Position numbers and translations under genes: made by a program. A stretch of DNA of 64,000 bases. It comes from Thysanoteuthis rhombus. Taxonomy: Eukaryota; Mollusca; Cephalopoda; Oegopsida; Thysanoteuthidae. The stretch covers positions 62,011,975-62,075,974 of the forward strand of contig OY735209.1 in the NCBI GenBank assembly GCA_963457665.1. Direction: 5' to 3'. Positions 1 to 11,529 of this stretch are shown here, piece after piece (the first letter of the stretch is position 1; the number at the start of each line of letters is the position of its first letter). The notes under the pieces were generated by a model that was given only the letters and a program-made list of their open reading frames with translations, had not been told where the DNA came from and ran no database searches.

Positions 1-71
1 TCACAATGAAGTTGCTTAGATTCATAGTGCAAACCATATTAATAAACATTTTGAGTTTTCAGCCTACTAAT

Positions 72-830
72 GAAAGGTTGATACAAGAGTTTCTAGCATT
101 TCTTTGACAAAGATCATTTATCTATATCATTTTTTAGCATAACTATTCAGGCATCAAAGTATTTCCTTGGCTTTCTACGACCTTAAACCATCTTTCAGGT
201 AAATTGTATATTCCATCATAAAAGATCAATTCTGCTTTTGATTCAAAGAATTCTTCAGGAAATGTTTTTATATTCCTGAACTTGTAGGAACTTCTGACCG
301 AACGAGTGGTAAAGTTGAATAGAGTGAAGCAAGTGATTATTGGGATGTGACAGTTCTGGAGAATAATTTGCAAGTTGGAGAACCTCCCATCCAAGTTCTA
401 AGATCATTTAACATGCAAGATGATCACTTCAACTTATTTGTCCAAGAAAAGGTCTTCTGTTCCAATCTGTATTTACTATAACAGTAACAGTTTGTCCAAG
501 TTCCAGCAATTTGCTATAATTCCCTTTGAATCCTAGCAAACACATCAACCTTCCTCTCCTCTCATCGCAGATTTTGTATTGGTAGAAGTTTCGGAGGCCA
601 TGCCTGATTTAGTCAGGATTTTCTTTGTAATGGATTCTCATAAAAAATCCATTTTTCATAGCCAGCAAATACCTTGTCCAAAAAGACTTTTTGTGTGGGA
701 CAAGAATTAACATCCTTGGGCACTGAATGCATTAAAAGGAGGAGATTAAGACAAGGTAACTTGGTGCAAGTATAGAACCCGTACAAGTAATTTGGCGAAT
801 GCATCAGATTTTTATTTATATATATTCTCA
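72..830 (-). mobile_element. mariner DNA transposon relic, 3' part
   Basis: A decayed mariner transposase reads on the minus strand. The C-terminal part (about 143-390) gives EFFESKAELIFYDGIYNLPE then RWFKVVESQG, matching the usual mariner ending of a GI-x-x-LP-x-RW block. Just upstream, in another frame, is a YSPELSHPNNHLLHSIQ stretch equivalent to the mariner YSPDLAPSDYHLF motif that carries the third catalytic Asp; here the matching residue is not clearly Asp. Further upstream (about 610-700) is FAGYEKWIFYENP, equivalent to TGDEKW, with the catalytic Asp replaced by Tyr. A sequence like a mariner terminal inverted repeat (AAAGGTTGATACAAGAG) starts near 74 and marks the 3' end. The other end and the DNA-binding domain were not found. 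Frameshifts and stops make it non-functional. Confidence 0.8.
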
Positions 831-1069
831 AATATTCCATTTATATTGGAAGACATTCAACCAAATCAATCAATCAAAAAATCTATACGCTCACTTTCAT
901 ATCAAGGATATCCTCTTAAGAATTGCTTTTAAATTCAGAAGGTTGGCTCAGTCAAAGATTTTTCACAGAATCGATTACCTATGAGTTAAATTTTCTCCAT
1001 TTGTGTTTGTTTTCCCTCTGTCATCTTATTTTTTTCAAAATGTCCATCTTCTGATAAAATTTTGGCTTT

Positions 1070-1450
1070 AACTAGTTTAACTCCATTTTATTTCTGTTTT
1101 TCAGACAAAGCATTTCTGATATCATTATTTTATATCTAATCTTTTCCCCCTTTCATTATTGTGGCTTTATAGGTGAAGGATTTCCACCATCATTATTTTA
1201 TTACTAGTTTTTTTTCCATCTTATTATTGTTGCTTTTTGGGTGAAACATTTCCACTGTTTTATTTTATTACTAGTTTTATTCCATCTCATTATTGTTGCT
1301 TTTTGGATGAAACATCTCCAATACTATCATTTTGTTACTAGTTTTTCTTCTTTCTTATTATTGTTGTTTTTTAGACGTAAATTTTCAATACAATCATTAT
1401 ATTACTAGTTTGATTCCATATCTTATTATAATTCCTTTTTATGAAATAAT
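1070..1450. repeat. minisatellite, about 67-bp units, roughly six copies
   Basis: A T-rich unit of 67-68 bases recurs in tandem. Each unit runs through TTATTATTGTTGCTTTTTGG, a purine-rich GATGAAACAT-like middle and ends with ATTACTAG. Unit ends fall near 1206, 1274, 1341 and 1409, with weaker units on both sides. Units differ at about one base in five, so this is an old array. It ends some 20 bases before a Helitron 3' terminus. Confidence 0.8.
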
Positions 1451-1470
1451 AATAGGACTTATATGAATAA

Positions 1471-1820
1471 CTAGCAGAGATACCTGGTGTTGCCTAGGGG
1501 AAAATAACTTCAAATATAACAACAAAGGAGAAAATGTTCTTTAAAATATTTATTTTTACACAATATAACAAATGAAAAAAAAAAGTGATAATTTACACAT
1601 AAAAGAAATCGGCTATGGAAAAATATTCTGACTCAATATGTAATAAATTATGTTGTGTCTTAGTGCGATAGATTTTATGGGTAATGTTTCTCCCACTGGG
1701 TGCCACTATGAAAAAGTAGTTTGGAGATCCGATCCTACAACAACCAATATAGAACTGGTCATAAGAAAAGCATGGAAAAGTATATTAGGTTATGAGGTGA
1801 TATCTGAAGCCAGATAAATG
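1471..1820 (-). mobile_element. Helitron 3' end with the last part of a PIF1-like helicase
   Basis: On the minus strand an open frame (about 1780 down to 1600) reads CFSYDQFYIGCCRIGSPNYF followed by FIVAPSGR. This matches the last helicase motif of Helitron Rep-Hel proteins, usually CFxHGQLYVACSRVGSP followed by LFIYAPxGxT. About 120 bases further on the same strand, the sequence ends with a short imperfect stem (CCTAGGCAACACCAGG), then TATCTCTGCTAG and a T. That is the standard Helitron 3' terminus: a hairpin, then CTRR, inserted before a host T. The 5' end and the rest of the Rep-Hel protein were not found, so this is a 5'-truncated relic. The helicase match and the terminus support each other. 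Confidence 0.78.
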
Positions 1821-2759
1821 TTAATTTGATCTCTTTACTTATAACATCAGATATTGTTATTTAGGTCAAATTTTCTAATTATATTTTTTTTGTTTTGTCA
1901 ATATTTTTATTCAATTTTATATATTAAAAAGTCACATCTTTACATCCTTTTTTTCAATTGAAGTTGAGTTTTTGGACTAATTTCGCAAGTAAGAAAGCCA
2001 TGTGAAATAATCAAAAATTTGAAAGACAAAAACAGTTCTTCAAAATTTGCTGTTTAGGTAATTCTTTCAAGTTTTATTTTTACATCTAGACATCATGTAT
2101 TGCTATTAGGGTTTCTTTTTTTATATCATTTTTCTTCAAGACTTTCACACTTATCATATAGAATAACTGGTTGTGCCAAGAGAGTGGATGTTTCATTTCA
2201 TAGATTCCAATCATCCCAACAGATATGCCATTTCAGTTCAAGTGACTTCAATGTTTTCGGTGAGAGTATAATTAGCTCAGTGACAGTCTTGGAAGGTTAC
2301 AGGAGTTCACCATCACTAGCTCTATATGGCATGCTCATATGTTGGATCAAGCAGTCAATGTTTCCATCTCATCTCAAATTTTCATGCCTGGAACTGAGTC
2401 AAAAAATATCTTAATTTTTCCGAAAAATATCTAAAAAAACATCCAAAAATATATAACGAATTTATCAAGACTTTTCCTGTTGCAAATGATAAAAATGAAA
2501 TGTAATTCAACATTCATGACTAATGAAACCTAATTTCTCAGATAAAAATAAATTAATTTGTTTTTCAAAGTCAGACTCACTGAAATCCCCGCGAACAATT
2601 CAGATATATTCGAATTTGTACGAAGTGATAAAATTTTGCTATTTTGGATTAGTGGTTTGTGTATGGACTTTTTAGATATTTTTAGATGGATATCTCAAAA
2701 TTCTAGATTTTTCTGGATGAATACATATAAAATTTACTGACATCAAAAGGATATCTAAA

Positions 2760-3315
2760 AAGTTCTCTGAACATCCAAGTCTCATTAAAAAATATCTATC
2801 TAGGTGTTAAATACCTAAACACAATTTTTTACATCTAAACGCTTGAAAGAATATCCAGATCTGGGTGTAAAATAACCCAAAGTAGCAACACTGCAAGCAG
2901 GCAGCTTTTCATCCGAGCACCTAATCACAGAATAAAAAATTTGTTGATTAAAACGAATTTATTCCTAAGATTTCTGTTTTGCAAAACGATTTAGAAAGAA
3001 AACAAAATACAGAAAGTAAAAATTCGAGATACTATTTTTTGATACAATATATTACAACTTGCAGAGGAACCCGGTTAATAATTAACAATAAACACAGTCT
3101 CTAAAAGCTCAATGCATAATAGCAGCCTGAGAAAAGAAATCAACCTTAGTCTACATGAAAATATGTGCATTCAAATGAAAGATATTAGTACATACAATTT
3201 TTTGGCAAAAAGAAGTACATAAAAAAAAATGCTATCAGTTGAGTCATTCAAGTCTAACAGAAAATATATGCGTCTATATATTTGACGCCTGAGTAACATC
3301 GGGTGCCTCTGCTAG
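2760..3315 (+). mobile_element. second Helitron-type 3' terminus, plus strand
   Basis: The plus strand ends GCCTGAGTAACATCGGGTG then CCTCTGCTAG and a T at 3315. This is the same terminal design as the Helitron end at 1471 (short stem, then GCTAG, then T) but in the opposite direction. No coding sequence is visible upstream, so it could be a non-autonomous copy. The left limit is a guess. It may equally be the far side of an inverted pair with the 1471 element. Confidence 0.6.
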
Positions 3316-3319
3316 TTTG

Positions 3320-3950
3320 GGTATAATACAAAGTTTTAAGGTTGATAAGTTTTCCTTTATTTTGGAACACACTGAGTAGACAAAATAATGTTTTAGGTTT
3401 CTCTACAACGTCATTTTGAAGTAGTACAGACAGCAGAAACTAACGTATCAGGCAAGTTGATAGATCACATCAACTATACAAAATCAACTTCACAAATACA
3501 AACAAACAGAAAGGCTGTCACTACAAGAGCGTATAAGATGTGCCTTAAGACAAATAATTTCATCAAACACATTCATTGCTATGTTATGACATTTTGAGCA
3601 TCGCCAGGAAATGGACTGTTGGTCGAGCTAACAGGTGAAAACAGGCTTGATTTCGTCACACATGCATTTCACTTTTCGCCAAACGACTTACACAAATTGG
3701 GCCACACCGAATGGAGGCGCAGGTGCGCTGAGGCTCCACCAAACGCTCTCTCTGTCGGTAAATTTCTACCTTTAGTAAGATGAATTATTAAAGAAATCTA
3801 ATAAATTTGTACGATCTTTGAAATAGATCTTCGGGACGGTTGAGATTTTGTTAATACATTTGTAGGCTATATCCGATTTCTTTACTTTCTCTTGTTCAAT
3901 TCAAAATTCAAATAACTTACCGTTGTGTAGGCAAATAAAAATTCGATAAT
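3320..3950. other. no gene seen
   Basis: Mixed-composition non-coding DNA. No reading frame, repeat or RNA feature was recognised. Confidence 0.5.
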
Positions 3951-3954
3951 ATTG

Positions 3955-4195
3955 TCCACTCAGTTTGGGAGAGGTAATGCTTGCGTAGTATCCCTGATCT
4001 GGGTACTTATGGAAGGGTTACCTCTACCCTGATCACACAGTTTAGAGTGCCCTCAATTAGCTGCTGGGTGCACAGGGGAATGTATCGTAGTGAGTAATTT
4101 TCCACGCTGTTCGCTTATACCAGAATCAAACCAGAATCGTCTGAGGCAGACGTGCTAACTACTACACAATCCGAAGCCCCCTCCCCCCATTAAGA
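3955..4195 (-). repeat. tRNA-derived SINE
   Basis: On the minus strand a tRNA-like head starts near 4190 and contains an A-box-like TGTGTAGTAGTTAGCACG and a B-box-like TCTGGTTTGATTCTGG. A body of about 170 bases follows down to about 3955 with TGCTGGGTGCACAGG-type sequence read on the plus strand. The head resembles Glu-type tRNA (TGGTCTAGTGGTTAGGA). The fold is too degraded for a working tRNA. Confidence 0.65.
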
Positions 4196-4199
4196 ATCA

Positions 4200-5490
4200 T
4201 AAGGTGCACCCCTGTACGTAAAGTATTGGTATTACAAATAGGCTACGAGATTGAAACAAGTAAATTATGAAAACAGCAAATGTTAAGTTATCCTCCAATT
4301 TCACCGCATCTCATAAATTGCCATCTTCAGAGTACGGTTTGAGCCTCAGATTCCAACTGCATGTATTTTCTTTCAGACTTGTAATAAATGTCTCTTTATC
4401 AACTGTACGTTTTATGTTAGTCTAATCATTTGTATGTGCCATTATTACGATTACAAAGTTGATTAGTGACTTTTCGACGTACATAAAATACAGTAGCGTT
4501 TATGCCAGGATCGTTTTCATTTTCCGACAACTTGTATTTCTAATATGATTAAGACATTTAATGAAGAGAAGGAAAAAGAACAAACTAATTAGTTTCTTTG
4601 TAATAAAATAGGGAAGACACTAAGAGAAGATTAGGTTTGATGAGCCAAGATTTTGGTTAGCTATAAAATTGCTATTTCCTTTAACGTTGTACTAACGATC
4701 TCTTTTTGGGTGGGAATCACGATTGAGTTCCAAGAAACGCTCATTAAGTGACTGGTTAAACACCGCCTCTTACGGAACTCTTTGGGCATCTCTTTATTTA
4801 CTCTCCCACAAGAGCAAAATGCGACACGAGGTCAGGGCTTTACGTGAGGAAAAAGGAGCAACCTATCAAAAATAGCTCCAGCCGACGCGACTTTGGTTGC
4901 CAAGCGACTGTGGTTGCTAAAGCAATCACAGTCACGAAAGTGTCAGGACAATACCGACCTGTCCCTTTAAGTGCAATTGGACAGTGCTGCGACTAGGCAA
5001 ACTATTTACAAGTCTGGGTGCCGAACGAGGCCATGGAATTTGGAGGCCTCGATAAAAAAAAAAAAGGCGAGCCTGTCACCGTGAGGATCATTGAAAGCAC
5101 ATTTTCCTCGGAATATAGTGGCAGATGGCGGCCAGATCACTGGGTGTGTGGAGGTACAGAAAGAGGGACAGGTCGCTGCATTTAAGTTTGTGTTCTCAAC
5201 AGGAATAAGGAAATCTTGGAGAATCAGATTAAAGAGAGAGAGAATTTTATTTCGGGTGAGTAATAGGGAGAGAATTGAAGCTTTCAAAACATCGCTCTGT
5301 GAAGAGTGGTTATTTTTTCCCATTCACAATAAGAAATGTGTCCCCTTAAGGAATAATGCAATTTTTTTTCCAAAAGAATAACCCGATCTTGAGGTGGGGA
5401 TCTTTCAATGAAACAAACCACGATAGATTTATTAATATACCCCGCTCAGAGAATGTATTTCTAAATCCTTGTAATGATGATAGTTTTCCT
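4200..5490. other. no gene seen; one 17-bp duplication with a hairpin
   Basis: Open frames of about 100 codons overlap on both strands between 5006 and 5381, but none resembles a known protein and the overlap suggests chance. The only structure is at 4887-4933: a near-exact 17-bp duplication followed by a 13-bp inverted repeat with one mismatch. Confidence 0.5.
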
Positions 5491-5540
5491 GTATGTATGT
5501 ACGTACGTATGTATGTATGTATGTATGTATGTATGTATGC
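5490..5540. repeat. (GTAT)n microsatellite
   Basis: Tandem GTAT with two GTAC variants, about 12 units. Confidence 0.95.
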
Positions 5541-5709
5541 AACGGTAACCAAGCAAAAACAGCACAATGTACGGAAAATCTTTTTAGCCCCAAATCTTTG
5601 GGGTGCATCAATTTGAATAAAATCGTTTCCACCCATAATCTCATTTTTTAATTGGGGATTTTCAATTTACTATACAAATACAATGCCGAACTGGGCCCTT
5701 AGTTGTGGT

Positions 5710-6065
5710 CCACGTAAAATCTCTAAAATTTCTGAATGGTTTTCAAAGTAATTTTGTCGAAGGATGGGCAATGGACAAAGTAGAGAAATGTTCACATTAT
5801 TCATAGAAGAATATCTAAAAATGTTTTCCATTAATTTTAATTGAATTTTGCGAAAGATTGGGTGCTATGCAATAAAGAAAAACTTCACATTCAGGGGCGG
5901 ATCCAAGGAATTTCAATAGACACCCCCTCACATCATGGGTATACATACACAGAACAATATCTCTAAGTTTTCTCCATAAATTTCAATAAAATTTTGAGGA
6001 AGGCTGTGTAAAGGACTAAGGAAAAGTGTTTACATTTTGAGGCGGATCCATGAATCATTCACAGT
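5710..6065 (+). repeat. family D repeat, three short units
   Basis: Three diverged units each contain a run of the type 'TCT-CTAA-aTTT', then TTTCAATAAAATTTTG or a close variant, then an ending in GGATCCA (two units). Each unit is about 115-125 bases. The same AATTTCAATGAAATTTTG core recurs in the 7.1-7.8 kb and 40.6-41.1 kb loci. Function and class are unknown. Confidence 0.6.
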
Positions 6066-6143
6066 TACTTTTTTAGCATTTTAGTTTCAATGAACTACAC
6101 CGAAGAAATTCTTTTTCTAAAAATGCAAAATTCTTGTGAGGGG

Positions 6144-6258
<115 letters not shown>

Positions 6259-6514
6259 GTCTAGAAAGCTTTACAGCTTTGAACACTAAACATCAAAAAA
6301 CTTTTTCGAAAAGAATTTTGTGTCACTTCAGTCACTCATTTCCCAATAAAATAATAATACAGACTTGCGCTGTATTTTCGCTGATTAAAAGTAGTAACTT
6401 TGTTTATTCGTTATCTTGCGGTATTTACGAGGTGGAAGCAGAATTAAGTCAACCCAAATTTCCAAAGACTCAACATTCTTGATTTATTCAGAGCAAAGTT
6501 ACGCAAACACCAAG

Positions 6515-6592
6515 TAACATGGCTTCCGTGTGAAATCGAACCAATATACTTCGCAGTCTCTACCAAACTCCTCAGCCGATATATAATACTAT
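6515..6592 (-). repeat. tRNA-like SINE head
   Basis: The minus strand reads GGCTGAGGAGTTTGGTAGAG (A-box region) and, about 25 bases later, TATTGGTTCGATTTCACAC (B-box region). The order and spacing are tRNA-like. No clear body was defined. Confidence 0.5.
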
Positions 6593-7119
6593 CACTCTAT
6601 GAATCATATGTACTTACAGACAGCAAACCATGAACATAGGTATTTGAAAAGCTGAGACGTGGAGAATTCTCATCCAGCCCGAGAGTGATGTCATTCTAAT
6701 CTGCTGCCAGCCGATACCACACGTCTATTCAATACCTTGCCAGATCCGCCAATGCATCATCAGATTTCGCAATGCGCCAGAGTGTTTCGAGCCTCAATGT
6801 CAGATATGTCACTTAAATGCAGAGACAGAAGACTCAATCGTTCGCTTAATATGCGTCCGAGATGTAATGGACAGCAGAACCAGATTTAAAGAAAAAAAAA
6901 GTCCCCAGATCAGCTTGTACATCAATCGTTCGAGGAGCTCTCAGATCGGTTTGGTATTACGTTTTCTGTTGACGTACTAAAGCGCAACTGTCAGTGTTTA
7001 TTTTGAGGGAATGCGTGACTTTATATACTACAGCTGGTCCAAACGAGAAAGGCGACACCCTCTATGAGGCTATACTACGTTTAGCTTTAGACTTAAGCCT
7101 CTCTTGATGGACCGGCCGC

Positions 7120-7860
7120 CATAATCCACCTGGATCCGCGCCCGAGTTTATGGCATTACAAGATGATGAGCAGGTTCCGAATCGCTCTGGTAGTAGGTCA
7201 TGTAAATAATGTGAACAAGAACCAGATCACGGAAACGGCCACCTTGAAATTTGATCACTTCTCCCTTACAATGTGGCTTACACTTCCACAAAATATCATT
7301 GGACTTGATGGAGAACATTTGGAGGTATCGCGTGATCAGACATGAGTGAATGCAATAAATTTAAAAAAAGGAAGAATATCTTTCAATTAGAAACGAAATT
7401 CTGGACCCGCACCAGAATAGAATAAAATCTTTCCTGATATGTGCCTTATCGCTCCACAAAATGACATTGAAATTCATTCGGATACCCAGAGATATCGTGT
7501 GTATAGACAGGGTCGGATGCAGGAATGTATGGAGAGAAAAAGTGCAAAAATATCTCCCAATCAAAAATTAATTCCTGGATTCGCCGCCAAATTTATCATT
7601 TATTCCGTAGTCTATTCCCTACAACTATAACATTGAATTGAGAAACTTTTTAGACATTGCATTGGCATACAGGTGCAAATACAGAAATGTACGAATTGAA
7701 ACGTGCAAGATATCTCCCAATCAGAAAACCAATACCTGAATCCACCCCAAGATTTAATCCTTTCTTCCTCACAATGTGACTTACCCTCACACAAGGGTCA
7801 CGGAGTAAGGAAGACGTGATCCAGTGGACCCAGGAATCTGCATTTGAAGGTACATATGAA
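7120..7860 (-). repeat. family D repeat, about three units
   Basis: On the minus strand, units of about 200-230 bases carry ACACGATATCTCTGGGTATC, then GAATGAATTTCAATGTC, then ATTTTGTGGAG, and later a TGGATCCGG- or GGGTCCAG-type end. These match the plus-strand units at 40.6-41.1 kb. The units are diverged from each other, so the array is old. Short open frames on both strands inside it are by-products. Confidence 0.6.
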
Positions 7861-7869
7861 GAAAAAAAA

Positions 7870-9100
7870 CACGCATAATGTCTTTGTCATAATTGGAATA
7901 AATTTACGTTCACAGTCGTTTATTTTGAATTCCAAAATAGCAGCCCTTGAAATTCTAAGAAAAACTGTCCACGATATGATTTAAGCAATATTTTACCCCC
8001 AAAAAATGATAACTGAGAAAATGTACCAGAAAGCGTTATACGGTAAAAAGGTAGGAAAGAAACGTGTAGATTTTATATATTCCCCCTTGCTCCTTTATCA
8101 GAGATCTGTTATCCTTCCCAACAGTTTTCAAGGATGCCCTGAAGTGTATGTTGCTCAGTTTAATTCTGCTTAGAATTCGGCCCGTTGGCTATACCACATA
8201 GCTACGCTATTTCTTGCAATAGAGCTAATTTCTATACAAAATTTGCTTGAGTGGTCGTTGTTTTGATAAAATCGTATGTGCTAACTCTTTCAGCTTCTGT
8301 AAATTCCTATATGATTCTAATACAATCATTACGAATTCATTACATGGGATGATATGTTTCCTTCTATTCGATATTTTACAAAGTCACCCAATGGAGTATA
8401 ACTGTGATGTGTTTTTGAAGTTGTATCATGAGCAGGTGTCTAGTACATTTTCCCTGCAACTTCGTGAGATATTGTACACGCAGTTTTTGCTCATATTTTC
8501 CAAGCAGATGTCAGACGTTATGAGGTGTCGATACAGATATAGTGCCGCTGCGCTAGAAATTTGTCGGTATTGTACAACAAAGAGGATAAGAATAATCAAC
8601 TAACTGCTCATCTCAAAATCACATACGAAATCTAAATTCTCTCTGCTTTAACGATACATATCATGTAAACTTTGAGAATTAGTTTGTATGAATGTTAATA
8701 TTTACTGATCTTTGCTTAGTATTTGAAAAGGCCGATGTGGGATGAAGGATGAAGGACAATATATGATGTCAATCTTCCACGGGAAGAGCTTTCAGACCTT
8801 GAGTATCAGCATCCATAATCCCGCTTTTTACGTGGGCTTGAACACCGACCTCCTGACACTAGTGCAGCTATCACATAAATGAAAAGCACACCCTTTCCCT
8901 ATTGTTTATCTAAATATAACGAGTTTTGCAAAAGGTTTTCCCATAATAACCCGATTTGGAATAAAGGAAAAAAACCTGAAAATCAGACAATAGATGCGCT
9001 GGTTCGATCTTACATGGGTTCTTTCCCTTGCACTTTCTGATATATACGAGAGATGATGGGAGTGAAACTTATACAACCACTGCACCCTTCCGGCAGGAAA
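7870..9100. other. no gene seen; one unrecognised 118-codon frame
   Basis: The longest plus-strand frame runs 8247-8603. Its product has no recognisable motif, signal peptide or membrane segment pattern. Frames of this length are expected by chance in DNA this AT-rich. A weak B-box-like motif (GTGTTCAAGCCC on the minus strand) lies near 8840. Confidence 0.45.
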
Positions 9101-9104
9101 CAAG

Positions 9105-9242
9105 ATGGTGTGTCGAATTAGACAAGTTTCAAATGTACTTGTTACCTGACGCCTACGATAGGTCTGACGAATTTAAGGGAAAGTCAACAATGGACACAAA
9201 ATGGCTGCCGCTGCTGCTGCTGCTTCTGCTGATGATGATGAT
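9105..9242 (+). mobile_element. RTE-type LINE 3' end with (CTG)n(ATG)n tail
   Basis: The frame reads ELDKFQMYLLPDAYDRSDEF, matching the C-terminal RDELDKFRKYWLRDAHDRE segment of the RTE-type element seen elsewhere in this window. It ends in CTG and ATG triplet repeats, the usual tail of this family here. Only about the last 45 codons remain. Confidence 0.72.
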
Positions 9243-9695
9243 ATGTGATAGAGGGTTTTTTCTTTCACATTTATTCACAACAATCCACCATTAGTTTAAG
9301 TGTGGACTGATGAACGTCTACAATTACTCAAGCTGGTGATTTACTTTTTCCTATTCTTATTTTTCTCTAAAAGAAACACCATTAGTTATCTTCAGAGACT
9401 TTTTCGGACAATTGAACTCTTTCTTGTAGCTTGTGTTATTAACAAGATGTTTTGACCGATCGCCTGGAAAAAATCTTTGGATGTTAATGACCCATCTCAA
9501 AACTCTAGACAGTACCACTACTACTGAGCGTTGTTATTTCGTTTTGGAATCATGTGACAAGATACACTATACCCTTCAGGAATAATGAAGTACTTGCTCA
9601 TGTTACCCAGCTGCAAACGCCAGTGACTCACCACACAATATCAGAAACCATCAACCAAACAGTCAAAATATAGTTTCTACCGTTTTCAAGTTGGT

Positions 9696-9696
9696 T

Positions 9697-9727
<31 letters not shown>
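9696..9727. repeat. (TGGC)n microsatellite
   Basis: Eight tandem TGGC units. Confidence 0.95.
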
Positions 9728-9849
9728 TTATGTATGCATGTATCATGCATATAAGCTGCTCCAATTGAGTTGGAGAGCTGGAAATTTGACCATTATTCCT
9801 TGTTGTGTCGAGGAAAAAAAATTTTTGGCTCTTTTTAATTCCACCCTTA

Positions 9850-10075
9850 AATATGTTTTTATTGAGAGGTTTAATTTGCCATGTAAGTTTATGCTAAATT
9901 GTTCCCTTGGTTTGTGCCAGGCAAAATTCATGCTTCTTTTTTATTTTGATCAAAACTTCTTAGTGATCATTGCCCAGCAAAAGTTAGTAACTTATTCAAT
10001 CTTCATCCCTTTTTCAAATTTTTTAATTGATCACCCAAAGACAGCATGCTGCCAAAAAACTTTGGTAACGTGACG
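9850..10075 (-). repeat. family B repeat, copy 1
   Basis: The minus strand begins CCGTCACGTTACC, passes through TTTTGGCAGCATGCTG, GGTGATCAATTAAAA and TTTTGCTGGGCAATGATCAC, and reaches AATTTAGCATAAACTTAC. The copy at 16.9 kb has the same blocks in the same order. It is cut before the last third of that copy. No coding sequence is visible. Confidence 0.75.
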
Positions 10076-10418
10076 GTTTCTATTGAGTGATCAATCAGAC
10101 TTGTTCTGACTTCTTTTTGAATCATCAAATACATCAGAGTTTTGACCAAAATCGGTAAAGCCGATCAAAGAAGGCAGTCAGGATAACATACGTAGGATCA
10201 TCTTTGGTTCGTAAACTGTCTGATTTTATATTCTTTTTTCCTCATGTCTAAACTCTTTTCCAGAATCTTTTTAGATGTTCAGTGACATTTTAAGGAGAAT
10301 CCAATATTCATAGGTTCCTATTTCCGGGCTTCCACAACTCATCTTACGCGCACAGACGTTTTGTGACCACCGAACAAAGAAAATTCATGTGCCTACAAAA
10401 GTTAGTTCCATAAAATTT

Positions 10419-10425
10419 AATAATG

Positions 10426-10466
<41 letters not shown>
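10419..10466. repeat. (AAT)n microsatellite
   Basis: About 15 tandem AAT units followed by degraded CAT units. Confidence 0.95.
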
Positions 10467-10468
<2 letters not shown>

Positions 10469-10917
10469 TCATCATCATGGCAGCTCAAAACAAAAGCATC
10501 AAATGTCCTGATGCATTTGTTTTTAGTCGCCACGATGAACAATTCTGTTTCTCTCTTCAGGTTTCCGAATATTTGCACAAGCACTTAGTGTGAACATGCA
10601 TTCGTCACAGGAAAAGAATTGCACAACATAAAACTTTTGCGCTGTTTGACAGCAAAATATTATAGGAAACTTATCTAATCTTCTATCAGTTACAGATCAA
10701 GTATCGATTAAACATTAAGAGACAAGAAACTGTAGCTGGTATAATTGTCTGATAAAGACCTTTACAGCCATTAAAAGTTAATCTTTTCAACTGCAAAAAT
10801 TATCCTCATGACTCAATCACAGAATACCGCGCACAAACTGTAAAGATAATCGATCTCTTATTTATTTCAGCGCACACTAAAGACTTCCTTCCAAAGACCC
10901 TGGTTTGAATCTACTTG

Positions 10918-11440
10918 AATCATTATCAGTTTTTTAAAGTCCGTTCTTGGACATAGACCTTTCCCAGGATTTGCCACAATTCTCTATCATGATCGTTGCA
11001 GAGCGAATACTTTCTGGATATAAATACTAATTCGTCTCTCAATCTTGTATTCTGCCGGCCTCGGTTGCGAATTTGATCTCCGGGAATCCATGTTGTGAGT
11101 CGTGACATCCATCGGTTGTCTGCCATTCTTGCAATATGACCAGCCCATTGCAGTTTGAGTTTTCTAATGGATTCTAGGATCTCCTAGACTCCCGTTTTCT
11201 CCCTAATGTGCTGTGCTGTCTTGTGATCTCTCTATGTGAGGTTGAGCATGATTCTCTCATGTACACGTTGCATGTTTCTCAATCTGCGGGCCAGTCTTTT
11301 GGTTAGGTCCCATGTTTCAGCTCCATATGTGACTACCGGGATGATGCATTGATTGTATAGTCTTATTTTTAGGACTTATTGGATCTTCTCGTTTTTGAAG
11401 GCTGGGCATGCTCTAGCGAAGGCTTCCCATCCCTTAGTAT
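10918..11440 (-). mobile_element. RTE-type LINE, C-terminal half and 3' end
   Basis: Read on the minus strand, the pieces in order are TYGAETWDLTKR, RNMQRVHERIML, LQWAGHIARMADNRWMSRLT, TWIPGDQIRNRGRQ and LGKVYVQERTLKN. This is the thumb and C-terminal region of RTE-like endonuclease/reverse-transcriptase proteins. The last 66 codons (10926-11126) form one open frame. The catalytic RT palm and the endonuclease are absent, and stops interrupt the upstream part. It begins beside an A-rich tract near 11445. Confidence 0.85.
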
Positions 11441-11529
11441 AAAAAAAAAAAAAACTCAGATTGCATACCAAAGATATTTTTAAACAAATCTGTAAGTCAG
11501 ACTATAGACAGGAGACTAGCACTCTCAGA

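Noticed and set aside
2100-2414. A 104-codon frame between the two Helitron ends
   Set aside because: No similarity to Rep or helicase motifs and wrong strand for the minus-strand Helitron.
8247-8603. A 118-codon frame on the plus strand
   Set aside because: No recognisable motif or conserved pattern; length compatible with chance in AT-rich DNA.
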